NCBI RefSeq assembly: GCF_000403455.2
Contig: NZ_KE159770.1
Span: 4,295-68,294, forward strand
Reading direction: 5' to 3'
Length of the DNA stretch: 64,000 nt
Source of the DNA: Dorea sp. 5-2
GTDB taxonomy: Bacteria; Bacillota; Clostridia; Lachnospirales; Lachnospiraceae
Program-made: the position numbers and the translations under genes
Part shown: positions 31,942-40,620 of the stretch, one piece after another
Layout: the number at the start of each line of letters is the position of its first letter
Position numbering within the stretch: position 1 is the first letter of the stretch
Notes under the pieces: generated by a model
The model's database searches: none
Told to the model about the DNA's origin: nothing
Seen by the model: only the letters and a program-made list of their open reading frames with translations

Positions 31942-32661
31942 ATGCAGAGACAAAAAATGAAAAAACTGATCATATCTCTTATTCTTATTTCTTTTTTCAC
32001 CGTTCTGGGAACTGACCACTTAAAGGAGAGGGGACAGTATCATACGCTTCAGCAAAAGACAATTGAAGATCCGCAATTCCGGCGGGATTTTTTCTCGGAT
32101 TCCATGCGCCAGAATAAAGACAATTTATCAGAGGAGTGTAAAACTTTCCTCGAGAATGTGGAAAACGATGTGGATTATCACCCGATTCCTAAATCTATTG
32201 TGGATAACTCTCTGAAAATCTCGTATTCAGACGGGTGGATGGCGGAACGAAAATACAAGGGAAGCAGCGGCCATGAGGGCACGGATATCATGGCAAACGT
32301 TGATAAACGGGGGGTTTACCCGGTTGTCAGCATGACAGAAGGGGAGATCACGAACCTGGGATGGCTAGAAAAAGGCGGATATCGCGTCGGAATTACGTCA
32401 AATAGTGGTATTTATTATTACTACGCTCACTTAGACTCGTATGCCGGGCTTCAAAAAGGGCAGAAAGTCAGGGCGGGAACGTTGTTAGGGTACATGGGGG
32501 ATTCCGGATATGGGCCGGAAGGGACGAAAGGACAGTTCGCGGTGCATCTGCATGTCGGGATCTACTCTTTTAAGGACGGAAAGGAGATCAGTGTCAATCC
32601 CTATTATGTCCTGTTGTCTCTGGAAGATAAGAAGTTAGAATACGAGTATCAGCTTCCATAA
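31942..32661 (+). CDS. M23-family zinc metallopeptidase, secreted or membrane anchored
   Basis: 239 aa from ATG 31942; a longer reading from 31858 would run through the pepD terminator. N-terminal hydrophobic stretch KKLIISLILISFFTVLGT (about 7-24) is an uncleaved signal anchor or signal peptide. The LytM/M23 domain has zinc ligands His111 and Asp115 (GHEGTDI) and His204, with catalytic His163 in YYAHLDSY and His202 in VHLHVG. All are present, so it should be active as a peptidoglycan endopeptidase. The central part (50-100) has no recognised fold. It may be used in spore or cell-wall remodelling. RBS AAAAGG precedes the start. Confidence 0.8.
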   Translation: MQRQKMKKLIISLILISFFTVLGTDHLKERGQYHTLQQKTIEDPQFRRDFFSDSMRQNKDNLSEECKTFLENVENDVDYHPIPKSIVDNSLKISYSDGWMAERKYKGSSGHEGTDIMANVDKRGVYPVVSMTEGEITNLGWLEKGGYRVGITSNSGIYYYYAHLDSYAGLQKGQKVRAGTLLGYMGDSGYGPEGTKGQFAVHLHVGIYSFKDGKEISVNPYYVLLSLEDKKLEYEYQLP

Positions 32662-32720
32662 TTTTCGCAGATATGTTATACTATGAAATACGTGAATTTT
32701 AGGAATTATTATGGTACAAA

Positions 32721-32744
32721 TGAATTGACAAGTGAATTGACATA
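32721..32744. repeat. 12-bp tandem repeat containing TTGACA
   Basis: TGAATTGACAAG (32721-32732) and TGAATTGACATA (32733-32744), nearly identical 12-mers just before the RsmF-type gene. Each contains a TTGACA, but no -10 box follows at the right distance, so neither is a clear promoter. Confidence 0.6.
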
Positions 32745-32760
32745 AGAATCAGGAGGAAAT

Positions 32761-34140
32761 ATGAATCTGCCAGCCTCATTTGAAGAAAAGATGCGTACCC
32801 TGCTTGGGGAAGAGATGGACGCATATCTTGCATGTTATGAAGAACCCAGGTATTACGGCATGCGGGTGAATACCAGTAAGATCAGCGCAGAAGAATTCCG
32901 GAAGATCTGTCCCTTTGAGATCACGCCGATCCCGTGGATTAAGAACGGCTTCTATTATGACGGGGAGCATGTCTCTCCGGCAAAGCATCCATATTATTTT
33001 GCCGGATTATACTATCTTCAGGAACCAAGCGCCATGACTCCGGCGAACCGGCTGCCGGTAGAGCCGGGGGATAAGGTTCTGGACGTCTGTGCGGCGCCGG
33101 GGGGAAAAGCGACGGAATTAGGAGCGAGGCTTAGAGGAGAAGGGCTTCTGGTCGCTAACGATATCAGCAGTTCGAGGGCAAAAGGGCTGCTTAAGAATAT
33201 AGAAGTCTTTGGAATCGGAAATATTCTGGTGCTCAGTGAAGAACCGGGGAAATTAGAACAGTATTTTACGGAATATTTCGACAAGATATTGATCGACGCG
33301 CCTTGTTCGGGAGAAGGCATGTTCCGCAAGGATAAGAAGATGGTGAAAGCCTGGGAAGAGCATGGTCCGGAGTATTTTTGCAAGATCCAGAGAAGTATCA
33401 TCCTGCAGGCGGCGCGGATGCTGAAACCAGGCGGTATGATGCTGTATTCGACCTGCACCTTTGACAGCCGGGAGAATGAGTCCATTATCGGACAATTACG
33501 GAAAGAGTATCCAAAGTTTCAGATTCTTGAGATCGCTTCTTACGAAGGATTCCGGGAAGGGATGCCCGAAGCGATGGAAGATCCGGACGAAGAGATCAGA
33601 AAAACGGTTCGGATCTTCCCGCACAGGATGAAAGGTGAAGGGCATTATCTGGCGCTTCTCAGGAAGGGAGAAGCGGTCATTCCCGGAGAGCTTCCTGTGA
33701 AGAAGAAAGGCGCAGGCAAGATCCCGGAGGCGGTTGATGAATTCTTCAGGGATGTTTCATGGAGGCTTGACGGCGCGCGGCTAGATATCCATGGAGAACG
33801 GGTCTATTATATGCCGCAAGGGCTTCCTGATGTCCGGGGGATCCGTTTTCTCCGTACAGGGCTGTTGCTCGGGGAGCTTAAGAAGAACCGTTTTGAACCA
33901 AGCCAGGCGCTGGCGATGTATCTGAAGAAGGAAGAATATGCGCATTGTATCGACTTGCCGGCAGAAGATGAACGGATCAGGAGATACCTGAAGGGAGAGA
34001 CGCTGGATGTGGAAGAACTGGTGCCGGTGAAGGAGAAAGGGTGGAGGCTCGTCTGTGTGGACGGGTATCCGCTTGGATGGGGGAAATTAAGCAAAGGCAT
34101 GCTGAAGAATAAGTATTTGCCGGGATGGAGGTTATGCTGA
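32761..34140 (+). CDS. RsmF-type rRNA m5C methyltransferase (NOL1/NOP2/Sun)
   Basis: 459 aa. The Rossmann methyltransferase domain has DVCAAPGGKATELGARLRG (SAM binding, about 103-121), DAPCSGEGMFRK (catalytic Cys, about 178-189) and LYSTCTFDSRENES (second Cys). The N-terminal piece and a C-terminal extension (about 300-459), PUA-like, resemble RsmF/YebU rather than RsmB. It probably methylates 16S rRNA. ATG at 32761 after CAGGAGGAAAT. A 12-bp tandem repeat, TGAATTGACA, lies 20-40 bp upstream. The downstream RsuA-type gene starts one base before its stop ends. Confidence 0.88.
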   Translation: MNLPASFEEKMRTLLGEEMDAYLACYEEPRYYGMRVNTSKISAEEFRKICPFEITPIPWIKNGFYYDGEHVSPAKHPYYFAGLYYLQEPSAMTPANRLPVEPGDKVLDVCAAPGGKATELGARLRGEGLLVANDISSSRAKGLLKNIEVFGIGNILVLSEEPGKLEQYFTEYFDKILIDAPCSGEGMFRKDKKMVKAWEEHGPEYFCKIQRSIILQAARMLKPGGMMLYSTCTFDSRENESIIGQLRKEYPKFQILEIASYEGFREGMPEAMEDPDEEIRKTVRIFPHRMKGEGHYLALLRKGEAVIPGELPVKKKGAGKIPEAVDEFFRDVSWRLDGARLDIHGERVYYMPQGLPDVRGIRFLRTGLLLGELKKNRFEPSQALAMYLKKEEYAHCIDLPAEDERIRRYLKGETLDVEELVPVKEKGWRLVCVDGYPLGWGKLSKGMLKNKYLPGWRLC

Positions 34141-34877
34141 TGATCCGTCTGGATAAATATCTGGCGGATATGGGGATCGGTACCCGCCAGGAAGTGAAAA
34201 AACATATCCGGAAAGGACAGATCACGGTAAACGGGGAGGCGGTTACCGCCCCTGAGACGAAGGTCTGCGAAGGGAAAGATGAAGTAAAGATGGATGGGAA
34301 GCCGGTCTCTTACGCTTCTTATGAATATTATATGCTCCATAAACCGTCAGGCGTTGTATCTGCGACAGAGGATCCAAGGGAGCGGACGGTGATCGATCTG
34401 ATCCGGGAGAAGAAGCGGAAGGATCTGTTCCCGGTGGGGCGTCTTGATAAGGATACGGAAGGGCTTCTTCTGATCACCAATGACGGAGTGCTCGCCCACA
34501 GCCTGTTGTCCCCGAAGAAACACGTGGATAAGACTTATTATGCGCGGATCCAGGGATGTGTGACCAGGGAAGACGTGGAGCGGTTCGCCGCCGGGCTTGA
34601 CATCGGATCAGAGGGAGCGAAAGAGCGGACACGCCCGGGGGTATTGGAGATCTTGAAAAGCGGTGAAGAATCGGAGATCCGCCTTACGATACAGGAAGGA
34701 AAATATCACCAGGTTAAGCGGATGTTCGAAGCCGTAGGTAAGAAGGTTCTGTATCTTAAGCGGGAGCGTATGGGAACGCTTTGCCTGGATGAGGGATTAA
34801 AGCCGGGAGAGTACCGGAGCCTGACGAAAAAGGAATTGGAATACTTGCAAATGAATCAAAAAGGAGTCAGCAGATGA
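34140..34877 (+). CDS. RsuA-type pseudouridine synthase
   Basis: 245 aa from the ATG at 34140, 8 nt after GGAGG and overlapping the stop of the preceding methyltransferase by one base (TGATG). The S4 RNA-binding domain (LDKYLADMGIGTRQEVKKHI, about 4-23) is followed by the catalytic domain with HKPSGVVSATEDP and the active-site Asp in VGRLDKDTEGLLLIT. KYHQVKRMFEAVGKKVLYLKR is the conserved C-terminal motif. It modifies uridine in 16S or 23S rRNA (RsuA/RluB/RluE group); the exact site is not decidable. Confidence 0.9.
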   Translation: MIRLDKYLADMGIGTRQEVKKHIRKGQITVNGEAVTAPETKVCEGKDEVKMDGKPVSYASYEYYMLHKPSGVVSATEDPRERTVIDLIREKKRKDLFPVGRLDKDTEGLLLITNDGVLAHSLLSPKKHVDKTYYARIQGCVTREDVERFAAGLDIGSEGAKERTRPGVLEILKSGEESEIRLTIQEGKYHQVKRMFEAVGKKVLYLKRERMGTLCLDEGLKPGEYRSLTKKELEYLQMNQKGVSR

Positions 34878-35557
34878 TAGAGACAAAGATGTTGGACGGG
34901 ATTGACGCGGTCATATTTGACATGGATGGCACACTGATCGATTCGATGTGGATCTGGCCGTCGATCGACGAGGTATATCTTAAGAAATATAACCTGGTTG
35001 AACCGGAGAATTTTCATGAAGATATAGAAGGAATGAGTTATACGGAAGTATCGCAGTATTTTCTCGAGGCGTTTCCGACCCTTTCCTGCACGCAGCAGGA
35101 GATCATGGACGAATGGACGGAGATGGCGCGTGAACGCTATATGAACGAAGCGCCGTTGAAGGAAGGCGCCCGTGAGTTCATTCTGGAGATGAGGCGGCAG
35201 GGGAAGAAGATCGGGATCGCGACAAGCAATGGAAGGATCCTGGTGGAGGATACGCTTAAGGCATTAGAAGCGGCGGAATTGTTCGACGTGGTGAGAACGG
35301 CGTGCGAGGTGGCAAAAGGGAAGCCCGCGCCGGACGTCTATCTGCTGGCGGCAAAAGATATGGAGGTAGATCCCGGACGCTGCCTTGTGTTCGAGGATGT
35401 TCCGATGGGAATTCTGGCAGGGAAGAATGCGGGCATGAAGGTATGCGCCGTGGATGATGAATTCTCCAGGTATCAGGAAGAGAAGAAGAGAAGCCTTGCG
35501 GATTATTACATATACAGTTATGATGATATCAAGAATGAAACATATGAAGTATTGTAG
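34874..35557 (+). CDS. HAD-family phosphatase/phosphomutase-like protein
   Basis: 227 aa. HAD motif I is FDMDGTLIDSM (about 15-25), motif II IATSNGR (about 115-121), motif III Lys in AKGKPAPDVYLLAA, motif IV VFEDVPMGILAGKNAGM. A small helical cap (about 25-95) is typical of the beta-phosphoglucomutase/GPH subfamily, so it likely dephosphorylates or isomerises a sugar phosphate. It overlaps the RsuA-type gene by 4 bases (ATGA). Its 3' end is inside a 39-bp tandem duplication. Confidence 0.85.
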   Translation: MIETKMLDGIDAVIFDMDGTLIDSMWIWPSIDEVYLKKYNLVEPENFHEDIEGMSYTEVSQYFLEAFPTLSCTQQEIMDEWTEMARERYMNEAPLKEGAREFILEMRRQGKKIGIATSNGRILVEDTLKALEAAELFDVVRTACEVAKGKPAPDVYLLAAKDMEVDPGRCLVFEDVPMGILAGKNAGMKVCAVDDEFSRYQEEKKRSLADYYIYSYDDIKNETYEVL

Positions 35558-35605
35558 ATAGAAATCATCAAGAATGAAACATATGAAGTATTGTAGATAG
35601 AAATT
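35528..35605. repeat. 39-bp tandem duplication spanning the HAD gene stop codon
   Basis: Unit 1 is 35528-35566 and unit 2 is 35567-35605; they differ only in the last base (C versus T). The unit holds the last codons of the HAD gene (IKNETYEVL) and its TAG stop at 35555-35557; the second unit repeats them after the stop. The unit length is 13 codons, so the copies are in frame with each other. Confidence 0.97.
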
Positions 35606-35638
35606 ATGACGGAGAAATACAGATATGGGGTGGAATAG

Positions 35639-37573
35639 ATGAGTGCGGGGTTTTTGCCTGTCTCGCGGCAGGAGATGGAAGCGCGCGGTTGGAACAGAGT
35701 GGACTTTGTCTATATATCGGGGGATGCCTATGTGGATCATCCTTCCTTTGGACATGCGGTCATCACAAGGGTTTTAGAAGCACATGGGTATAAAGTCGGG
35801 ATCATCGCACAGCCTGACTGGAAGGATCCTTCCAGTGTGACGGAGTTTGGAGAGCCGCGTCTTGGGTTCCTTGTCTCAGCCGGGAATATGGACTCCATGG
35901 TAAATCATTATTCCGTGTCGAAAAAGCACAGGAAGACGGATGCATTTTCACCCGGGGGCGTGATGGGGAAGCGGCCGGATTATGCGGTTACTGTCTATGG
36001 CAATCTGATCCGGCAGACGTATAAGAAGGTTCCGGTCATCCTGGGCGGCATAGAAGCAAGCTTAAGAAGGCTTGCGCATTATGACTACTGGTCTGACAGG
36101 CTCAGGCGGTCCGTACTTCTGGATTCGGGCGCCGATCTGATCTCCTATGGTATGGGGGAGCGTTCTATTGTGGAGATTGCAGAAGCGCTGGACAGCGGGA
36201 TTGCGATCCATGATATCACCTTCATTCCGGGAACCGTCTACAAGACGAAGGACGCAGGCGGAGTATATGATGCGGTTATGCTGCCCGGCTATGAAGAGAT
36301 GAAGAAAGATAAGACTTTATATGCCAAAAGCTTCTATACACAATATTGTAATACGGATCCTTTCTCCGGGAAACGGTTGGTGGAACCTTACGGGGAGCGC
36401 CAGTATATCGTACAGAATCCTCCTGCCATGCCGCTTGATCAGACGGAGATGGACGAGGTCTATGGTTATCCCTATATGCGGACGTATCACCCGTCCTATG
36501 AGGGGGAAGGCGGCGTACCGGCGATCGCGGAAGTGAAGTTTAGCCTGATCAGCAACAGGGGGTGTTTTGGCGGTTGTAATTTCTGCGCGCTTACCTTTCA
36601 TCAGGGGCGGATCGTACAGACAAGGAGCCACGATTCTCTGGTAAGAGAGGCAGAACGTTTCTTGGATGACAGCGATTTCAAGGGTTATATCCATGACGTA
36701 GGCGGGCCTACGGCAGATTTCCGGCATCCGTCCTGTGAGAAGCAGATGGTATGCGGAGTGTGCAAAGAAAAGCAGTGCCTCTATCCAAAGCCGTGCAGGA
36801 ACTTAAGGGCGGAGCATAGAGATTATATCGCGCTGCTTCGCCGTCTGAGAAGCATTCCCGGTATAAAGAAGGTTTTTATCCGTTCCGGGATCCGGTTTGA
36901 CTATGTCCTGGCGGATCAGGAGGATCGTTTTCTGAATGAGTTGTGCGAGCATCATGTAAGCGGACAGCTTAAAGTTGCGCCGGAGCATGTGTCGGACGCG
37001 GTGCTCCGGATGATGGGAAAGCCGCAGAACAGCGTTTACCAGTCTTTTGTGAAAAAGTACGAAGCGATCAATCGGAGACTGGGAAAGAAGCAGTACCTTG
37101 TACCGTATCTGATGTCTTCTCATCCTGGTTGTACCATGAAAGAAGCGGTCAGGCTTGCGGAATATCTCCGGGATCTGGGCTATATGCCGGAGCAGGTGCA
37201 GGATTTCTACCCGACTCCTTCCACGATTTCGACTTGTATGTATCATACCGGGGTAGATCCAAGAGATATGAAACCGGTATATGTGCCGAAGGATCCTCAT
37301 GAAAAAGCGATACAGAGGGCGTTGATCCAGTACCGGGATCCGAAGAATTATGACCTGGTCCTGGAAGCCCTGCAGAAGACAGGGCGGATGGATCTGGTGG
37401 GGTACGGCAGACAATGTCTGTTAAGGCCGCGTCCGGGGCAGGGGGCAGCCGCCCGGTCCGCAGGGCAGTCCTGCGGGCAGGGACAACAGAAAACAAGATT
37501 AAAGAATAATGGGAAAGCCGGAAAGAAAAAGACCATCCGGAATGTTCATAAGAAGAAAACAAGGAGCAGCTGA
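35639..37573 (+). CDS. YgiQ-family radical SAM protein
   Basis: 644 aa, UPF0313/YgiQ family. The N-terminus FLPVSRQEMEARGWNRVDFV is an exact family start, followed by a B12-binding-like fold (GDAYVDHPSFG...LEAHGYKVGIIAQPDW). The radical SAM cluster motif is NRGCFGGCNFCALTFHQG (CxxxCxxC, about 307-318). A second cysteine cluster CEKQMVCGVCKEKQCLYPKPC follows about 365-385, a family feature. The C-terminal 45 residues are a Lys/Arg/Gln/Gly-rich low-complexity tail. The reaction is unknown. ATG at 35639 has a weak ribosome site (GGGGTGG). Confidence 0.92.
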   Translation: MSAGFLPVSRQEMEARGWNRVDFVYISGDAYVDHPSFGHAVITRVLEAHGYKVGIIAQPDWKDPSSVTEFGEPRLGFLVSAGNMDSMVNHYSVSKKHRKTDAFSPGGVMGKRPDYAVTVYGNLIRQTYKKVPVILGGIEASLRRLAHYDYWSDRLRRSVLLDSGADLISYGMGERSIVEIAEALDSGIAIHDITFIPGTVYKTKDAGGVYDAVMLPGYEEMKKDKTLYAKSFYTQYCNTDPFSGKRLVEPYGERQYIVQNPPAMPLDQTEMDEVYGYPYMRTYHPSYEGEGGVPAIAEVKFSLISNRGCFGGCNFCALTFHQGRIVQTRSHDSLVREAERFLDDSDFKGYIHDVGGPTADFRHPSCEKQMVCGVCKEKQCLYPKPCRNLRAEHRDYIALLRRLRSIPGIKKVFIRSGIRFDYVLADQEDRFLNELCEHHVSGQLKVAPEHVSDAVLRMMGKPQNSVYQSFVKKYEAINRRLGKKQYLVPYLMSSHPGCTMKEAVRLAEYLRDLGYMPEQVQDFYPTPSTISTCMYHTGVDPRDMKPVYVPKDPHEKAIQRALIQYRDPKNYDLVLEALQKTGRMDLVGYGRQCLLRPRPGQGAAARSAGQSCGQGQQKTRLKNNGKAGKKKTIRNVHKKKTRSS

Positions 37574-37595
37574 ATCAGAAAAAGGAGATAGTAGA

Positions 37596-38360
37596 ATGAG
37601 AATCGCGGTTGTAACAGGGGCGTCGTCCGGGATCGGAAGAGAATTTGCGCTTCAGATCCCGAAGGTATATAAGCGCCTGGATGAGATATGGGTAGTGGCA
37701 AGGAGGACAGAACGCCTGAAAAATCTGCAGAAACAGTGTCCTGTTCCGGTCAGGATCTTTGACGGAGATATGCAGAGGGATTATATATATGAACGGATCG
37801 AAAGAGAGATGGAGCGGCAGGGAGCCGATATCCGTATGTTGGTCAACGCCGCCGGTTACGGGAAGACGGGCGTCTTTGGCGAGATCGATCCGGATGAGCA
37901 GTTGGGGATGATCGCTTTGAATTGTCATGCATTGACGAAAATCATCCAGATATGCTTGCCTTATTTGTCCAAGGGAAGTAGAATAGTAAATGTTGCATCG
38001 GCTGCGGCTTTTTCACCGCAGCCGGGATTCGCGGTATACGCCGCTTCGAAATCTTATGTCTATAGCCTGTCCAGGGCGCTTGGGGCGGAGCTAAAGAGCC
38101 GGGGGATCGTCGTGACGGCGGTCTGTCCGGGACCGGTGGCTACGGAATTCTTCCTGCGGTCAGGCACTCTGCCGAATCCCTTCAAAGACGCGGTGGGGGC
38201 AGATGTAAAGCAGGTAGTCCGCCAGGCGCTTCAGGATTCGGTCAGGAGGAAGCCGGTATCGGTATACGGGGCTTTGATGAAATCCCTTAGGATTGCCGCC
38301 AGGCTCATACCGGATTCGATGATCACAGAGATCCTCCGGCGGATGAATAAGATCGGATAG
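37596..38360 (+). CDS. Short-chain dehydrogenase/reductase
   Basis: 254 aa from the ATG at 37596, preceded by AAAGGAGATAG. NAD(P)-binding motif VVTGASSGIGREFAL (about 5-19); NAG-equivalent VNAAGYGKTG; catalytic Ser in VNVASAAAF; and the YxxxK pair in YAASKSYVY, then CPGPVATEF. It is a classical SDR of the YqjQ/DltE-like type. Substrate unknown; the hydrophobic C-terminus (ALMKSLRIAARLIPDSMITE) suggests a lipid-like or membrane-near substrate. It stands in a run of unrelated housekeeping genes. Confidence 0.85.
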   Translation: MRIAVVTGASSGIGREFALQIPKVYKRLDEIWVVARRTERLKNLQKQCPVPVRIFDGDMQRDYIYERIEREMERQGADIRMLVNAAGYGKTGVFGEIDPDEQLGMIALNCHALTKIIQICLPYLSKGSRIVNVASAAAFSPQPGFAVYAASKSYVYSLSRALGAELKSRGIVVTAVCPGPVATEFFLRSGTLPNPFKDAVGADVKQVVRQALQDSVRRKPVSVYGALMKSLRIAARLIPDSMITEILRRMNKIG

Positions 38361-38402
38361 TCTTTTGGACGGAATGAAATAAGATGAGGGAGTATAAGGG
38401 AT

Positions 38403-38978
38403 ATGAAGATTGAGAAGGGAAATCCTGGTTATATCAAAGCGAGGAAAACAAAATATCTGATATGGGCGCTTGTGGAATTCGCGGTCGTGCTTGCCATATT
38501 TATCCTTGGATATGTCCAGACAGGAACACGGAAAAATCTATTGACGGTCGTGGCTGCGGTGGGATGTCTGCCAGCCGCCAAGATGTTGGTTGAATTCATC
38601 GTCATGTATCCGTATAAAGGGATAGAGGAAGAGAAATACCAGGAGATCAATGAAAAGGCGCCGCTGATCCTGCGTCTGTATGATATGCTGATCTCCAGTC
38701 CGCAGAAGCTTATGCCGATAGATGCGCTCGTGATATCCGGGCATATCGTCTGCGGTTATACGAGCAGCCCCAAGACGGATGAGGATTTTCTTGCAAAATA
38801 TCTTAAGAAGACATTGGAAGACAATCATTATGATAAGATGACCGTAAAGATCTTCCATGATTATAAGATGTTTCTTGCCAGGGCAGAAGGGATGAACAAT
38901 ATCGCGTCTGTGGAGCAGCCGGAGAATAACCGGAGAGAACGAAAGATCCGGGATACTCTATTCACGGTCTGCATGTAG
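38403..38978 (+). CDS. Conserved hypothetical protein with two transmembrane helices
   Basis: 191 aa. Two hydrophobic helices (about 18-38 and 45-68) form an N-terminal hairpin with the start KIEKGNPGYIKARKTKYLIW inside. The C-terminal part (70-191) is soluble and probably cytoplasmic, with KLMPIDALVISGHIVCGYTS and FLAKYLKKTLEDNHYDKMTV as the recognisable stretches; no catalytic motif stands out. ATG follows GGGAG at about 38390. It precedes the RluA-type gene by 21 bp, so it may be cotranscribed with it and recU. I know no function for the family. Confidence 0.65.
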   Translation: MKIEKGNPGYIKARKTKYLIWALVEFAVVLAIFILGYVQTGTRKNLLTVVAAVGCLPAAKMLVEFIVMYPYKGIEEEKYQEINEKAPLILRLYDMLISSPQKLMPIDALVISGHIVCGYTSSPKTDEDFLAKYLKKTLEDNHYDKMTVKIFHDYKMFLARAEGMNNIASVEQPENNRRERKIRDTLFTVCM

Positions 38979-38999
38979 ACGGAAAGCGGGTTGTGCGGT

Positions 39000-40010
39000 A
39001 TGAGAGAGATCATAGTCAGAGAAAACGAAGCGGGGCAGAGGCTGGATAAATTCCTCAGGAAATATATGAGCGAAGCGCCGGGAAGTTTTCTGTATAAGAT
39101 GCTACGCAAGAAGAATATCGTATGGAATGGGAAAAAGGCGACCGGAAGCGAGAAATTAAAGGAAGGGGATCGTATCCGTCTGTTTTTGTCGGACGAGACC
39201 ATCCGGCAGTTTTCGGCAGAGGCGCAGCCGCAGGGCGGACAGGAGATGGTCCCTGTGGGGATGATACCGGATATCATATATGAAGACAGGCATATCCTGC
39301 TTCTGAATAAGCCAGCCGGAATGTTGTCTCAGAAGGCAAAGAAAGAAGATATATCCGTGGTAGAATATGTCATCTCGTATCTGCTTGCGCAAGGGGAGAT
39401 CACGCAGGAAAGCTTAAGGACTTTTAAGCCTTCCGTATGTAACCGCCTGGACCGCAATACGACCGGGCTGATCATTGCGGGAAAGAGCCTTGCAGGACTG
39501 CAGGCGGCGGCTTCTTTGCTCAAGGAGCGGAAGATCCGGAAGTATTATCTGTGTATTGTGAAGGGAAAGATCACGGATCAGAGGAAGATCCAAGGATTCC
39601 TGACAAAAGACGAGAAGCACAATACCGTAAAGATAGCCGCCAAAGGGGACGCCCTGATCGAGACAGAGTATATGCCTCTGGCATGGCGGGAGGATATGAC
39701 GCTTCTTAAGGTGCATCTCATAACGGGGAAGACACATCAGATCCGCGCACATCTGGCGTCTGCGGGACATCCGCTTCTGGGAGATTATAAATACGGCGAC
39801 CGTGCCTGGAATGATGTCTATAAGAAGCAGTACCGCACCGGCGCCCAGATGCTGCATGCATATCAGATCATATTCCCACATATGGACGTTCCGTTTGACG
39901 GGATATCAAAGAGAGCTTTTTACGCAGAAGTGCCGCCGGTATTCTGGAGGCTGATCAAGGAGACAGTATGGGAACATGGAACTCAAGAGGCCTTAGAGGT
40001 TCGACATTAG
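39000..40010 (+). CDS. RluA-family pseudouridine synthase
   Basis: 336 aa from ATG 39000 (a TTG at 38991 is alternative). An S4 domain at about 1-60 (VRENEAGQRLDKFLRKYM), then the catalytic domain with ILLLNKPAGMLSQKAKKED and NRLDRNTTGLIIAGKSLAGL, the Asp in the NRLD loop being catalytic. GKTHQIRAHLASAGHPLLGD is the conserved C-terminal motif. The HRLD motif of the family is NRLD here, which is common in Firmicutes. It belongs to the RluC/RluD group acting on 23S rRNA. Its last 43 bases overlap recU. Confidence 0.9.
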   Translation: MREIIVRENEAGQRLDKFLRKYMSEAPGSFLYKMLRKKNIVWNGKKATGSEKLKEGDRIRLFLSDETIRQFSAEAQPQGGQEMVPVGMIPDIIYEDRHILLLNKPAGMLSQKAKKEDISVVEYVISYLLAQGEITQESLRTFKPSVCNRLDRNTTGLIIAGKSLAGLQAAASLLKERKIRKYYLCIVKGKITDQRKIQGFLTKDEKHNTVKIAAKGDALIETEYMPLAWREDMTLLKVHLITGKTHQIRAHLASAGHPLLGDYKYGDRAWNDVYKKQYRTGAQMLHAYQIIFPHMDVPFDGISKRAFYAEVPPVFWRLIKETVWEHGTQEALEVRH

Positions 40011-40501
40011 AAGAGATGGTCAACCGGACCAATGAATGGTATCTGGAGAAGGGGCTTGCCCTGATCCAGAAGATACCGACGCCGATCACCCCGGTAAAGA
40101 TGGATAAGGAGCACAGGCATATCACGCTGGCATATTTTGACCAGAAAAGTACGATTGATTATATCGGCGCAGTGCAGGGGATCCCGATCTGTTTTGATGC
40201 AAAGGAATGCGTGGCGGGGACATTTCCGCTGCAGAATATTCACGGGCATCAGGTGACTTTCATGAAGAACTTTGAACGTCAGGGGGGGATCGCTTTTGTG
40301 CTGATCTATTATTCGGCAAAGAATATACTCTATTATATGCGCCTGGAGGAGCTGCTTGTTTTCTGGAACCGTGCAAAAGAAGGCGGTAGGAAGAGTTTCC
40401 GGTTTGAGGAGCTGGATGATAGATTCTTCCTGGAATTCAAGCGGGGATACTATGTTCCTTATCTGGATGCTGTGAATCTGGATCTGGAGTTAAGGGACTA
40501 G
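39968..40501 (+). CDS. recU: Holliday junction resolvase RecU
   Basis: 177 aa. RecU cleaves Holliday junctions in Gram-positive recombination and segregation. The alignable regions are WNSRGLRGSTLEEMVNRTNE (N-terminal), IQKIPTPI, STIDYIGAVQG with metal-binding Asp64, and FDAKEC with Asp77, Lys79 and Glu80, plus FPLQNIHGHQVTFM. In Bacillus the second acidic residue is Glu, here Asp, a conservative change. It begins inside the RluA-type gene (43-bp overlap). In Bacillus recU is followed by ponA; here it is followed by the his operon promoter, so that link is lost. Confidence 0.9.
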   Translation: MGTWNSRGLRGSTLEEMVNRTNEWYLEKGLALIQKIPTPITPVKMDKEHRHITLAYFDQKSTIDYIGAVQGIPICFDAKECVAGTFPLQNIHGHQVTFMKNFERQGGIAFVLIYYSAKNILYYMRLEELLVFWNRAKEGGRKSFRFEELDDRFFLEFKRGYYVPYLDAVNLDLELRD

Positions 40502-40508
40502 AGCGTGC

Positions 40509-40537
40509 TTGACAAACAGGCAGAAAATGCTTATAAT
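40509..40537 (+). promoter_or_regulatory. Sigma-A promoter of the his operon
   Basis: TTGACA (40509-40514) and TATAAT (40532-40537) with a 17-bp spacer, perfect consensus at both boxes. The leader to hisZ is about 80 nt, too short for a T-box or attenuator. Confidence 0.85.
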
Positions 40538-40620
40538 TCTATACGGTTTAATATGGTAGTATACTAAAGCGAGAGCTTTTATGATCGTTATGCCAGAGTG
40601 AAGCGAAAGGATGATTACTT

